In this document: piece by piece, positions 34,638 through 42,489 of the stretch | How the letters are laid out: each line of letters opens with the position of its first letter | Position numbering within the stretch: position 1 is the stretch's first letter | Assembly: GCF_023241715.1 (NCBI RefSeq) | Contig: NZ_JALQCW010000045.1 | Coordinates: forward strand, 1 to 49,026 | From: Pseudomonas morbosilactucae | GTDB taxonomy: Bacteria > Pseudomonadota > Gammaproteobacteria > Pseudomonadales > Pseudomonadaceae | DNA: 49,026 nucleotides | Direction of reading: 5' to 3' | Translations under genes and position numbers: made by a program | Notes under the pieces: model-generated | Databases searched by the model: none | What the model was told of the DNA's origin: nothing | What the model saw: the letters and a program-made list of their open reading frames with translations, nothing else

Positions 34638-36572
34638 ATGCCCTTGACCACACCTGCCTGCCACGACCTGCCTCCCGTTCTCGCCGGCCCGCTGTTGCGG
34701 CGCCTGGAGCCGACGCGATTGGTGCTCTGGCTGGTGGGCTCCGAGCCACTGCAACTGACCCTGCGCTTGCGCCTGGCCGACCACGGGGCCGACCTTGATA
34801 TCGCCCTGGATGCCCGCCAATGCCAGGTGGTCGCGGTCGGCCGGCATGCCTTTATCCATCTGATCGATGTGGCCCTGGACTGCGCCCTGCCCCAGGACGT
34901 GGCGATTGCCTATGACGTGCTGATCCAGCAAAGCAATGGCACCACGGCCGGCATCGCGCAGTGGGCGCCCCACCTGGTGTACGGCGATGCGCAATGCCCG
35001 ACGTTCGTGCTGCACAGCCGTATCGAGCAACTGGTCCACGGCTCCTGCCGCAAGCCACACCACCCGGCGGCGGATGGCCTGCTGTGTGTCGATCGCCTGC
35101 TGGCCGAAGCGCCCGAGCCAGGGCAACGCCCGGCGCTGCTGATGATGAGCGGCGACCAAGTGTATGCCGACGATGTCGCCGGGCCGATGCTGCGGGCCAT
35201 TCACGAACTGATCGAGCGCCTGGGCTTGTTCAACGAATGCCTGGACGGCGCCGTGGTGGCCGACAGCGCCGCGCTCTATCAGCACCGCGCCAGCTATTAC
35301 CATCGCGCCGAATTGCTGCCCGCCCTGAAGAGCAACGAAACCCTGCGCGAGCGTTTTTTCGGCGGGGTGAAAAAACCCATTTTCACCAGCAGCAGCGCCG
35401 ACAATCACTTGGTCACCCTGGCTGAAGTGTTGGCCATGTATTTGCTGGTGTGGTCGCCGCTGCCCTGGACCCTGATCGCCCCGCAGCCGCCGCAACTGGC
35501 ACCCGAAGAACAACAGCGCTACGCCCGCGAACAACAGCAGATCGACGTCTTCGTCTCTGGGCTGGGCAAGGTGGCCCGGGTCTTCGCCCATGTCTCGTGC
35601 CTGATGATCTTCGACGACCACGACATCACCGATGACTGGAACCTCAGCGCCCAGTGGGAAGAAACCGCCTACGGCCACCCCTTCTCCAAGCGCATCATCG
35701 GCAACGCTTTGCTGGCTTACCTGCTCTGCCAGGGCTGGGGCAACAACCCGGATGTGTTCACCCAGGTGCTGGAGCGCACCCAGGCCCTGAGCGCGGCCGC
35801 GCCGGGTCGCGACGGCTACCTGGACAGCCCGGCGCTGGACGGGTTGATCGACGAACTGCTGCGCTTCCAGAACTGGCAATACGTGCTGCCCAGCACCCCG
35901 GCGCTGGTGGTGCTGGACACCCGCACCCGGCGCTGGCGCAGCGAGTCCAACCTGGGCCAACCCTCGGGCCTGCTGGACTGGGAGGCCCTGTGCGAACTGC
36001 AACATGAACTGCTGGATCACCCCTCGGCGATCATCGTGTCACCGGCGCCGATCTTCGGCGTCAAGCTGATCGAGACCATACAAAAGGTCTTCAGTTGGTG
36101 CGGCTACCCGCTGTTGGTGGACGCGGAAAACTGGATGGCCCATCGCGGTTCGGCCCAGGTGATCCTGAACATCTTCCGCCACTCGCGAACCCCGGGCAGC
36201 TACGTGATTCTGTCCGGCGACGTGCATTATTCCTTTGTCTACGAAGTGCTGATCCGTCACCGCCAGGGCGGCCCGCGCATCTGGCAGATCACCAGCAGCG
36301 GCATCAAGAACGAATTCCCCGACACCCTGCTGGAATGGTTCGACCGCCTCAACCGCTGGCTCTATTCGCCACGCTCGCCCTTGAACTGGTTCACCAAACG
36401 CCGCTTGATGCGGGTCATCCCCCATGTGCCGGAGCATGCCGAGGCCGGTGAGCGGCTGTGGAACTCGGCGGGCATCGGCCAGGTGTTTTTCAACGACCAG
36501 GGCCAGCCGCGGGCGATCTACCAACTCAACGCCGATGGCTCGCCAGCCACCCGCATGCAAGCCCCGGACTGA
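34638..36572 (+). CDS. PhoD-like metallophosphatase family protein
   Basis: A 644-aa protein of the PhoD/metallophosphatase superfamily. The N-terminal 110 residues form a beta domain (LEPTRLVLWLVGSEPLQL). The catalytic core shows the metal-binding blocks MMSGDQVYADD, MIFDDHDITDDWNLS and VILSGDVHYSFVYEVL. No signal peptide is visible, so unlike Tat-exported PhoD it probably acts in the cytoplasm; the substrate is unknown. The start at 34638 (MPLTTPACHD) is chosen by sense; the ribosome binding site is weak and an upstream in-frame start at 34548 cannot be excluded. The next gene follows after 3 bp. Confidence 0.85.
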   Translation: MPLTTPACHDLPPVLAGPLLRRLEPTRLVLWLVGSEPLQLTLRLRLADHGADLDIALDARQCQVVAVGRHAFIHLIDVALDCALPQDVAIAYDVLIQQSNGTTAGIAQWAPHLVYGDAQCPTFVLHSRIEQLVHGSCRKPHHPAADGLLCVDRLLAEAPEPGQRPALLMMSGDQVYADDVAGPMLRAIHELIERLGLFNECLDGAVVADSAALYQHRASYYHRAELLPALKSNETLRERFFGGVKKPIFTSSSADNHLVTLAEVLAMYLLVWSPLPWTLIAPQPPQLAPEEQQRYAREQQQIDVFVSGLGKVARVFAHVSCLMIFDDHDITDDWNLSAQWEETAYGHPFSKRIIGNALLAYLLCQGWGNNPDVFTQVLERTQALSAAAPGRDGYLDSPALDGLIDELLRFQNWQYVLPSTPALVVLDTRTRRWRSESNLGQPSGLLDWEALCELQHELLDHPSAIIVSPAPIFGVKLIETIQKVFSWCGYPLLVDAENWMAHRGSAQVILNIFRHSRTPGSYVILSGDVHYSFVYEVLIRHRQGGPRIWQITSSGIKNEFPDTLLEWFDRLNRWLYSPRSPLNWFTKRRLMRVIPHVPEHAEAGERLWNSAGIGQVFFNDQGQPRAIYQLNADGSPATRMQAPD

Positions 36573-36575
36573 GCC

Positions 36576-36947
36576 ATGGAACGCCGACACACGCCGATCA
36601 GCCCAGCGCAGCGCGAGGATATTTACTGTGCCCTCTCGGAGGCTTTCGTCGATAGCCAGGTGGATTACGCACTGATTGCGCGGCAGACCCAGGCGTACGA
36701 CCGGCACGAAATCAAACGCATGCTCTACGAAGAGGTGGCGCCGGTGTGCTACCCCAACCTGGCAGCGGCGGTCCCGCCGATCTGGACCGGTTTTGCCCGG
36801 GCGCCACTGCTGGAAGACATCCAGCAGTGGCTCGACGGCCTGCGCCGCAGTCGCCTGCGACGGGCCTGGGCCCTTGTGTACGTGAGCTGGATCCGCTGGC
36901 GTTGCGCCTATATCTGGCCGGAAATCACCCAGCACTACCCGGACTGA
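36576..36947 (+). CDS. DUF7079-like protein, 123 aa
   Basis: A small soluble protein with the pattern I associate with DUF7079: ISPAQREDIYCALSEAFVDSQVDYALIARQ, then MLYEEVAPVCYPNLAAAVPPIWTGF. The function is unknown. It follows the PhoD-like gene by three bases, so the two are co-transcribed. Its stop codon abuts the stop of the convergent ArsR-rhodanese gene with no base between them. Confidence 0.75.
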   Translation: MERRHTPISPAQREDIYCALSEAFVDSQVDYALIARQTQAYDRHEIKRMLYEEVAPVCYPNLAAAVPPIWTGFARAPLLEDIQQWLDGLRRSRLRRAWALVYVSWIRWRCAYIWPEITQHYPD

Positions 36948-37619
36948 TCAGCGTCCCCGCTCCACCCCCAACCCCGCCGCTTGCCATTCTTCAAAGCCGT
37001 CGGCCAGACGCTGCACCTGAAAACCCTTGGCCCGCAGCAGCGCTGCTGCCTGCTGCGAGAGCACGCAATAGGGCCCACGACAGTAAGCCACCAGTTCCTG
37101 ATCGGCCGGCAACTCGGCCAGGCGCTGCTCCAGTTCATCCCCAGGAATATTGATCGCCCCCGGTAAATGGCCCTTGGCGAACTCCTCGGGCGAACGCACG
37201 TCGAGCAAGGTCATGCCGCCTTCCACCAGGCGTCGGCTGAGTTCCTCGCGGGAGATGCCTTCCAGGCGCGTCGGCTGCTGGTCGCTGTCCGCCAACAGCT
37301 CGCGGATCTGCCCCAGGTTGTATTCGGCGTATTGCCGCAGGGCCTGGAGCAACGGCGCCAGCGGCCCCTGGGCTAGGCTGTAGAGCACTCGCTTGCCGTC
37401 GCGCCGAGTCTGCACATAACCGCCCCGACGCAGGGTTTGCAGGTGCTGGGAGGTGTTGGCCACGGACAGGCCGGACAGCTCCACCAGACGCTCTACCGCT
37501 TGCTCACCCTGGGCAATGTGTTCCAGCAGAATCAGCCGGTGGGCGTGGCCGAGGATGCGCGCCAAGTCGGCCATCTCGGCGATGGGCGACTGGGCGGTGG
37601 GCAAATCAGTCGTTGACAT
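36948..37619 (-). CDS. ArsR-family regulator fused to a rhodanese domain
   Basis: A 223-aa fusion. Residues about 15-95 form an ArsR winged helix (ILGHAHRLILLEHIAQGEQAVERLVELSGLSVANTSQHLQTLRRGGYVQTRRDGKRVLYSL). Residues about 115-220 are a rhodanese domain (LLDVRSPEEFAKGHLPGAINIP) with two cysteines in the active-site loop YCRGPYCVLS. Such fusions are proposed to sense sulfur species through the cysteine; the signal here is inferred. A palindrome 20 bp upstream of the start is the likely operator, shared with the divergent DUF2938 gene. Confidence 0.9.
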   Translation of the reverse strand: MSTTDLPTAQSPIAEMADLARILGHAHRLILLEHIAQGEQAVERLVELSGLSVANTSQHLQTLRRGGYVQTRRDGKRVLYSLAQGPLAPLLQALRQYAEYNLGQIRELLADSDQQPTRLEGISREELSRRLVEGGMTLLDVRSPEEFAKGHLPGAINIPGDELEQRLAELPADQELVAYCRGPYCVLSQQAAALLRAKGFQVQRLADGFEEWQAAGLGVERGR

Positions 37620-37638
37620 GAAGCTCTGCCTTCTCGAT

Positions 37639-37660
37639 CATTCAATCATTCAATTGAATG
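37639..37660. promoter_or_regulatory. operator for the ArsR-rhodanese regulator
   Basis: A perfect 14-bp palindrome CATTCAATTGAATG (37647-37660) is preceded directly by an extra half-site CATTCAAT (37639-37646). ArsR proteins typically bind AT-rich dyads with ATTCAA/TTGAAT arms. It lies between the divergent ArsR-rhodanese and DUF2938 genes. Confidence 0.75.
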
Positions 37661-37737
37661 AAAGCCTAACACAGAAACCGAGGGTTCGGCCTGCATCGCC
37701 ACTCTCATTCACTGTTCCAGCACACCAAGGAGTTGTT

Positions 37738-38244
37738 ATGCACCCGACCCTGGATTTTGCCTTGCACGCCCTGTTGATCGGCGTGGGGGCAACCGCCATC
37801 CTCGACCTTTGGGCACTGTTGCAACACGCCGCCTGGGGCGTGCCCAAAGCCAACTGGGCGCTGGTTGGGCGCTGGGTCGGGTATTTTCCACGGGGGCAGT
37901 TTATCCACAAGAGCATTGCCCAGGCCGCACCGGTGCCCGGCGAACACCTGATCGGCTGGACCGCCCATTACCTGGTGGGCATTGTCTTCGCCAGGGTGCT
38001 CCTGGCGCTGTTCGGCCTGCAATGGGCCGAGCACCCAACCTTGCTCCCGGCCCTGATAGTGGGCGTGCTGAGCGTGGCGGCGCCGTACTTCATTCTGCAA
38101 CCGGGGATGGGCGCGGGCATCGCCGCCAGCAAGACGCCCAAGCCGAACCTGGCGCGCATGCGCAGCCTGATCTCCCACTCGGTGTTTGGTCTAGGGCTGT
38201 ATGGCGCGGGATTGTTTTGGGCGGTGCTGCGGGCCGTGGGCTGA
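37738..38244 (+). CDS. DUF2938 membrane protein
   Basis: A 168-aa inner-membrane protein with four to five hydrophobic helices and conserved-looking polar pieces LDLWALLQH, GRWVGYFPRGQFIHKSI and GWTAHYLVGIVFA, matching the DUF2938 pattern. The ATG at 37738 has AAGGAG eight bases upstream. It is divergent from the ArsR-rhodanese regulator and sits behind the operator at 37639-37660, so it is the probable target. A role in sulfur or thiol stress is suggested only by the rhodanese-type regulator. Confidence 0.78.
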   Translation: MHPTLDFALHALLIGVGATAILDLWALLQHAAWGVPKANWALVGRWVGYFPRGQFIHKSIAQAAPVPGEHLIGWTAHYLVGIVFARVLLALFGLQWAEHPTLLPALIVGVLSVAAPYFILQPGMGAGIAASKTPKPNLARMRSLISHSVFGLGLYGAGLFWAVLRAVG

Positions 38245-38343
38245 GCAAAAACACTGGCACTTCCACGGGCCGATACACTCAGAGTTCTTGCCGCCCCACC
38301 GCGGCAGGCGCTTTATGGCTCGCTGAACAAGGACTGCCCCTGC

Positions 38344-38946
38344 ATGCTCGAACACTTGGACCTCAATGCTCTTCTCGCCACCTACGGTTACTGGGTGGTG
38401 TTTGTCGGCTGCCTGCTGGAAGGCGAGACGGTGCTGATCCTTGGGGGCATGGCCGCCCATCAGCAGGCGCTGCAATTCTGGACGGTGCTGGCGTTGGCCA
38501 TCCTCGGCGGTGTGCTGGGGGATCAGTTGCTGTTCTGGAGTGGGCGTTATTTTGGCGCTCGTCTGCTGCCCAGGCTCAAACGCCATCAGGGCGCGATTGA
38601 CCGGGTCAGCGGGCTGATCGAGCGCTACCCCTCGACCTCCGTGTTCGCCGTGCGCTTTCTCTATGGCATGCGCTTGGTGGGGCCGCTGGTGATCGGCGCC
38701 AGCGGCCTATCGCCGTGGCGCTTCGCGCTGTTGAATCTACTGGGAGCGACGGTCTGGGCCACGCTGTTTGTCAGCGCCGGCTACTGGGCCGGGGAAGCCC
38801 TGCAGCACCTGTTCGGTGACTTGAAGCCTTACCGCCTGCCGATCGTGATCGGCGTGGTGCTGCTGGTGGCGACCGCGGCGCTGGTCCGCCACCTGCGGGC
38901 CAGGCGCAAGGCGCGCCGCTTGCCCACTCAAGATCAGAACAGGTAG
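38344..38946 (+). CDS. DedA-family membrane protein
   Basis: A 200-aa inner-membrane protein with the DedA/VTT pattern: YWVVFVGCLLEGETVLILGG with the conserved glutamate, GDQLLFWSGRYFG, VFAVRFLYGMRLVGPLVIGASGL and GATVWATLFVSAGYWAG. DedA proteins support envelope homeostasis and include undecaprenyl-phosphate flippases. AAGGACTGCCCC precedes the ATG. The final 13 bp overlap the convergent gene at 38934-39521. Confidence 0.88.
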   Translation: MLEHLDLNALLATYGYWVVFVGCLLEGETVLILGGMAAHQQALQFWTVLALAILGGVLGDQLLFWSGRYFGARLLPRLKRHQGAIDRVSGLIERYPSTSVFAVRFLYGMRLVGPLVIGASGLSPWRFALLNLLGATVWATLFVSAGYWAGEALQHLFGDLKPYRLPIVIGVVLLVATAALVRHLRARRKARRLPTQDQNR

Positions 38947-39521
38947 CCGAGGAAAATCCCCACTCCCGCACCGGCCTGCGCGCCGGCGTTCATGCCGACC
39001 ATGACCACCGCGCCTTTGGCCGATTGCAGCAATTGGCGATTGACCAATTGCGCGGCAATCACTGACGTCGCCGGGTTGCTGTTGAGCGCCAGGTACATGG
39101 CCAGCAACTTGGGGTCCAGGCCGAACAACAGGGCTGTGGCCGAACCGCCGACCACCAGGCCAGCTGCCACTTCGGTGTAGACACAAGGGCCAGTGATGTC
39201 ATCGCTGGTCAGGTCGCTGGCCTTCAACGCATCGCTGACAAAGACCTTACCGGTGCTGGGAAAGGCTTCCGCAGCGCCCGCTGCAGCCACCCCTGTGCCC
39301 TTGACCTTGATGTTGATCTTGCCGATACGCGGCAGGCGAGCACCGACGCCCACACCCACGCCCACACCGCCGTAACGGAAGCTGACGTCCTGGCCCTGGG
39401 GCGAACGCAAGATGATCGAGCCGCCGCTGCCAGCGACCAGAGCCACCGTCAGGCCGCCGCCGCTCGCAGTCGAGTACTGCCATTTGCTTTCATTGACCGG
39501 AATCGGGATGGAGATGCTCAT
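38934..39521 (-). CDS. glycine-rich hypothetical protein, 195 aa
   Basis: I do not recognise this family. The N-terminal half is beta-rich with a GVGVGVGVG run, where glycine and valine alternate over nine residues. The C-terminal half is hydrophobic and helical (EVAAGLVVGGSATALLFGL, GAVVMVGMNAGAQAGAGVGIFLGYLF) and may insert in a membrane. There is no signal peptide. The gene begins four bases after the DUF3592 gene ends, so the two form a unit. Its tail overlaps the dedA-like gene by 13 bp. Confidence 0.68.
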   Translation of the reverse strand: MSISIPIPVNESKWQYSTASGGGLTVALVAGSGGSIILRSPQGQDVSFRYGGVGVGVGVGARLPRIGKINIKVKGTGVAAAGAAEAFPSTGKVFVSDALKASDLTSDDITGPCVYTEVAAGLVVGGSATALLFGLDPKLLAMYLALNSNPATSVIAAQLVNRQLLQSAKGAVVMVGMNAGAQAGAGVGIFLGYLF

Positions 39522-39525
39522 GCTT

Positions 39526-39969
39526 TCAAAGTCCTTTCAGAGAGCGCGCAGGGCGTTGGCCCTTACGCTTGAAGATGCCCAACAGGCCAGCGCCGAGGAA
39601 AATCAACCCCATGCCGCCCACCACCCCGGGCGTCGCCCAGAGCGCCATTCGATCATCGACCACGGCGCTGTTGGCCGGGCGCTCCGCCAGGTAATGCACC
39701 TTGACCGGCTGGCCTGTCTGGTAACCGAAGATAAAGCCGCCCTGGGGGTAGGAAATCTGTTCGCCCTGGGCGCTGGTGAACGCGATCTCGGGGTGCGAAC
39801 CACCGGCGTTCAAACCGCTGACCACGCCATCAGCGGTCAGGGCGTTGTCGAGGAATTCCAGGCGATTGCTGAGGAGGTAGCCGGCGATCACCAGCAGCAC
39901 AATACCGACCAGGCTGATGAACAGGCTGCGCAGAATGTCGAGCCAGCGTGACTGAGAGGAGTGAGCCAT
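39526..39969 (-). CDS. DUF3592 membrane protein
   Basis: A 147-aa protein with two transmembrane helices (about 14-33, and near 110-135 VVGGMGLIFLGAGLLGIF) flanking a soluble beta domain. The core has the DUF3592 pattern, ADGVVSG, HPEIAFTSAQGEQISYPQGG and GQPVKVHYLAERP. The function is unknown. It heads the two-gene unit with 38934-39521. An inverted repeat lies just upstream of its start at 39975-40008. Confidence 0.8.
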   Translation of the reverse strand: MAHSSQSRWLDILRSLFISLVGIVLLVIAGYLLSNRLEFLDNALTADGVVSGLNAGGSHPEIAFTSAQGEQISYPQGGFIFGYQTGQPVKVHYLAERPANSAVVDDRMALWATPGVVGGMGLIFLGAGLLGIFKRKGQRPARSLKGL

Positions 39970-39974
39970 GGGGC

Positions 39975-40008
39975 GGCCTCGTTATTCTTCCGTGAAATAA
40001 GGGAGGCC
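39975..40008. repeat. inverted repeat upstream of the DUF3592 gene
   Basis: GGCCTC (39975-39980) and TTATT (39982-39986) mirror AATAA (39996-40000) and GAGGCC (40003-40008). It could be an mRNA-leader hairpin or a protein-binding site for the minus-strand gene starting at 39969. The rest of the 39970-40284 gap shows nothing else that I can name. Confidence 0.45.
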
Positions 40009-40284
40009 ACGTTAACAGCAACGTCACCGAGGAAAAAACGCCTGCCGCGACTCTGTGACCCACTGCTCAGAAATGCGGCAAGGGGTGGGCCAAACGTGGG
40101 CTGGTCTTTCCCGGGAGTGACCCGAGCTGAAGAACCCGCGCGCGGAGCTACGGAAAACTTTGTCTGCAATCGGCGCCGGAAGTTCCGCCCCTGCGCGCAA
40201 CAATCTCAGCGCCCTCAGGCGATGCGCCAGGGCGCGCGATGCAGTAGGCTCGCCCACCACCCTCCCCCTTGCAAGGATGCCCCC

Positions 40285-40914
40285 ATGTCCGACCTCGAGC
40301 ACACCGACGACACCTGGCCACCGGCCGACTGCCCGCCCCTGGCCTGGCCGCATCTGCCTGATCAGGCGGCGCGTTTTGATTGGTACCGGGCGGTGATCAA
40401 CGCCTACGGCGCCTTGTGGTCGGGCCACGTCAGCGCGCCGCAACTCAAGCCCGTCAGCCCCGCCGAACTGGAGCAATGCGAAGGCCTGATCGGCTGCCCC
40501 TTGCCCCCGGCGTTGCGTCGCTATCACGCCCAGTTGGGCGCCCTGTCCCTGGCAGAAACCCTGTGCAGCGTGCGCCCCGGCAGCGAGCCGATCCAACCGC
40601 TGTTGCAGGCCTATCCGGGCATTGTCGACATGGATGAACGTGAACTGGACCGGGCGCTGGTGGACAAACTGGTTGCCTTTGGCGACTACCTGGGTAACGG
40701 CAACCTGTTCTGTTTTCACCGGGACACGGGCGCGGTCTATTACTTCGACCACGACACCGACCCGGCGCTGACGCGGTTTTTCGACGCCACCGAAGACTAC
40801 CTCGACGCCCTGATGCTGCTGTGCCTGGCCGAGGTCTACGACGACGATGAACGCGGCGAAGCACTGATCGGCCAGCGCCACGGCCAGGCGCTGATTCACA
40901 AGTGGCGCTACTGA
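40285..40914 (+). CDS. SMI1/KNR4-family protein
   Basis: A 209-aa soluble acidic protein matching the SMI1/KNR4 (SUKH) pattern: an N-terminal helical lead-in, PVSPAELEQCEGLIGCPLPPALRRYH in place of the usual opening, then DYLGNGNLFCFHRDTGAVYYFDHD and a C-terminal helix. Many SUKH proteins are immunity proteins in polymorphic toxin systems, but no toxin gene is adjacent, so the role is open. The start ATG at 40285 has AAGGATG upstream. The convergent lipoprotein gene ends six bases downstream. Confidence 0.78.
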   Translation: MSDLEHTDDTWPPADCPPLAWPHLPDQAARFDWYRAVINAYGALWSGHVSAPQLKPVSPAELEQCEGLIGCPLPPALRRYHAQLGALSLAETLCSVRPGSEPIQPLLQAYPGIVDMDERELDRALVDKLVAFGDYLGNGNLFCFHRDTGAVYYFDHDTDPALTRFFDATEDYLDALMLLCLAEVYDDDERGEALIGQRHGQALIHKWRY

Positions 40915-40920
40915 CGGGGC

Positions 40921-41562
40921 TCAGTCACGGGCCTTGTCCACGCCCCAGCCGATCAGGGCGAAGGGCAGCATCACAATGGCGAACAACCCCACCAACACGC
41001 CACCTGCGGTTTGCTCGACCACGTTCGGCTGCCGGGTTTTGCTCGGCGCCGACACCGGCCCCTGGCTGGCCCAGGCTTCATAGCGATAGCTCTGGCTGTC
41101 GGCGCCGCGCCCGCCGCGCTGCCAACACTCACGCACGGAAAAACTGGCGGCCGGCTCCCCGACCTGGGGCGCGACACCTGGGCCTTTGGCGTGCCGGGCA
41201 TTGAACGCATCCACTGGGCCTTGCAAGCTCGCCCGGTCCTGATCCAGCGCGGCCTGACAATCAGCCCGGCTGTCGAAGGCCCGACTGCGCTTGAGGATCC
41301 GGGTCAGGGTCCGGTCTCGCTGCAGGTCCAAGGCCAACACCGCACCATCCGCCTGATAACTCAGGTAATCGGGCTCGGCATACGCCGGGTCGAGACGAGC
41401 GTAGGTCAAGGCCTTGAACACCTCGGCGGGCAACGGCTGCTGCAGTTCGTAGCCAAACACCTGTGGCCCGCTGACCCGCTCCCTGGGCGGCGGGCTGGCG
41501 CAACCACCCAGGGATGAAACGATGATTGTCAGGCTCAAGGTGCCGCAGACTGTGCGTTGCAT
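40921..41562 (-). CDS. hypothetical lipoprotein, 213 aa
   Basis: The N-terminus carries a lipoprotein signal with lipobox LGGC (Cys21). The mature domain has two further cysteines (ADCQAALDQ and VRECWQRG) that may form a disulfide. A hydrophobic helix near the C-terminus (GGVLVGLFAIVMLPFALIGWGV) could span a membrane, which is unusual for a lipoprotein. I do not recognise the family. It lies 61 bp after the isomerase gene on the same strand and might be the last gene of that operon. Confidence 0.7.
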   Translation of the reverse strand: MQRTVCGTLSLTIIVSSLGGCASPPPRERVSGPQVFGYELQQPLPAEVFKALTYARLDPAYAEPDYLSYQADGAVLALDLQRDRTLTRILKRSRAFDSRADCQAALDQDRASLQGPVDAFNARHAKGPGVAPQVGEPAASFSVRECWQRGGRGADSQSYRYEAWASQGPVSAPSKTRQPNVVEQTAGGVLVGLFAIVMLPFALIGWGVDKARD

Positions 41563-41623
41563 GACCCATCCTTAGGACGTCGAAAAACCAGACCGGAGGG
41601 TACGCCAGTTGCCAGGGGCTGTC

Positions 41624-42487
41624 TCAACCCTGGCGCGGTGCCAAGGGCCTCGCCGTGTGCGCCAGGCTCTCGGCCCAGAGCCCCCGGGCCAGGTCCTTGA
41701 GCTGCAACGCCTCGGCCCAGCGGTCGCTGATGTCGCGGCCATCGGCGCCGGTGATGGCATAGGGCGGCGGGCCCAGCTCGCAAGTAAACGACAGGCTTCC
41801 CGGGACGTCGGCGCGCGCCAACCAGTCCTCGATGCCGTAGCGCCACAGCCGCAGAAAACGCTGCACCCAAGGCTGATGCTGGGGAAACCCCAGGGGCACC
41901 TGGACCTGTTCGCTACTGGCCACACGTCCATGGAAGCCCCAACTGTGGCGCAAGATACGCTGCAACTGGGCCTCGTCCTCAGCGTCCGCCGGCTCCGGCA
42001 ATTCCCGGCCCACCACGTAATGAGACAGGTCAGCCAGCAGCTTGAGGTCCGGTACTTCATCCAGCAGGTCGAGGGTGAACAGCAGGTCGCTGGTCAACCG
42101 ATAGCGATGGGTTTCCAGAAGGATCGGAAAGTCCGCCTGCTCGGCCAGGCGCTGCCAGCCCTCCACCAGCAGCACCGCCTCTTTCAGGGTCCGGGGCCGC
42201 ACATCGGCCTGCAGGGTCAGGTGATGGCAGCCATGGCGGCTGGCAACCTCAATGGCCTCGGCCACATCCGCCACGCTGCGGGGGAACACTTGCCCCTCGA
42301 TGTGCAGGCCCAGGCTTTTAGCCGCCGCGGACAGCCGCGCCGCATGCTCGGGCACCCAGAAATGATCGGTGACGCCATCGAAGCCGGCGGCGGCAATCTG
42401 CTCCAGTTGCGCCTCAAGGGGCCGCTCGGATTGGCCGCGGTGATCGAGCATGGCCCACAGGGATTGGAACACCAGGAATTGGCGCAT
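41624..42487 (-). CDS. sugar phosphate isomerase/epimerase-like TIM-barrel protein
   Basis: A 287-aa cytosolic protein of the xylose isomerase-like (AP_endonuc_2) family. Likely metal ligands occur in the expected order: Glu in ILLETHR, Asp and His in LLADLSHY, His in WGFHGRVAS and Glu in TCELGPPPY. It begins two bases after the reductase gene stops, so it belongs to the Moc-like operon, where MocC of rhizobia is a comparable isomerase/epimerase-like protein. The substrate is not known; an inositol- or sugar-derived product of the oxygenase is a reasonable guess. Confidence 0.82.
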   Translation of the reverse strand: MRQFLVFQSLWAMLDHRGQSERPLEAQLEQIAAAGFDGVTDHFWVPEHAARLSAAAKSLGLHIEGQVFPRSVADVAEAIEVASRHGCHHLTLQADVRPRTLKEAVLLVEGWQRLAEQADFPILLETHRYRLTSDLLFTLDLLDEVPDLKLLADLSHYVVGRELPEPADAEDEAQLQRILRHSWGFHGRVASSEQVQVPLGFPQHQPWVQRFLRLWRYGIEDWLARADVPGSLSFTCELGPPPYAITGADGRDISDRWAEALQLKDLARGLWAESLAHTARPLAPRQG

Positions 42488-42489
42488 CG

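Noticed and set aside
38992..39375. Short plus-strand open frames rich in Pro/Thr
   Set aside because: They are antisense to the glycine/valine-rich protein gene; the PTPTPTPP run only mirrors GVGVGVGVG.
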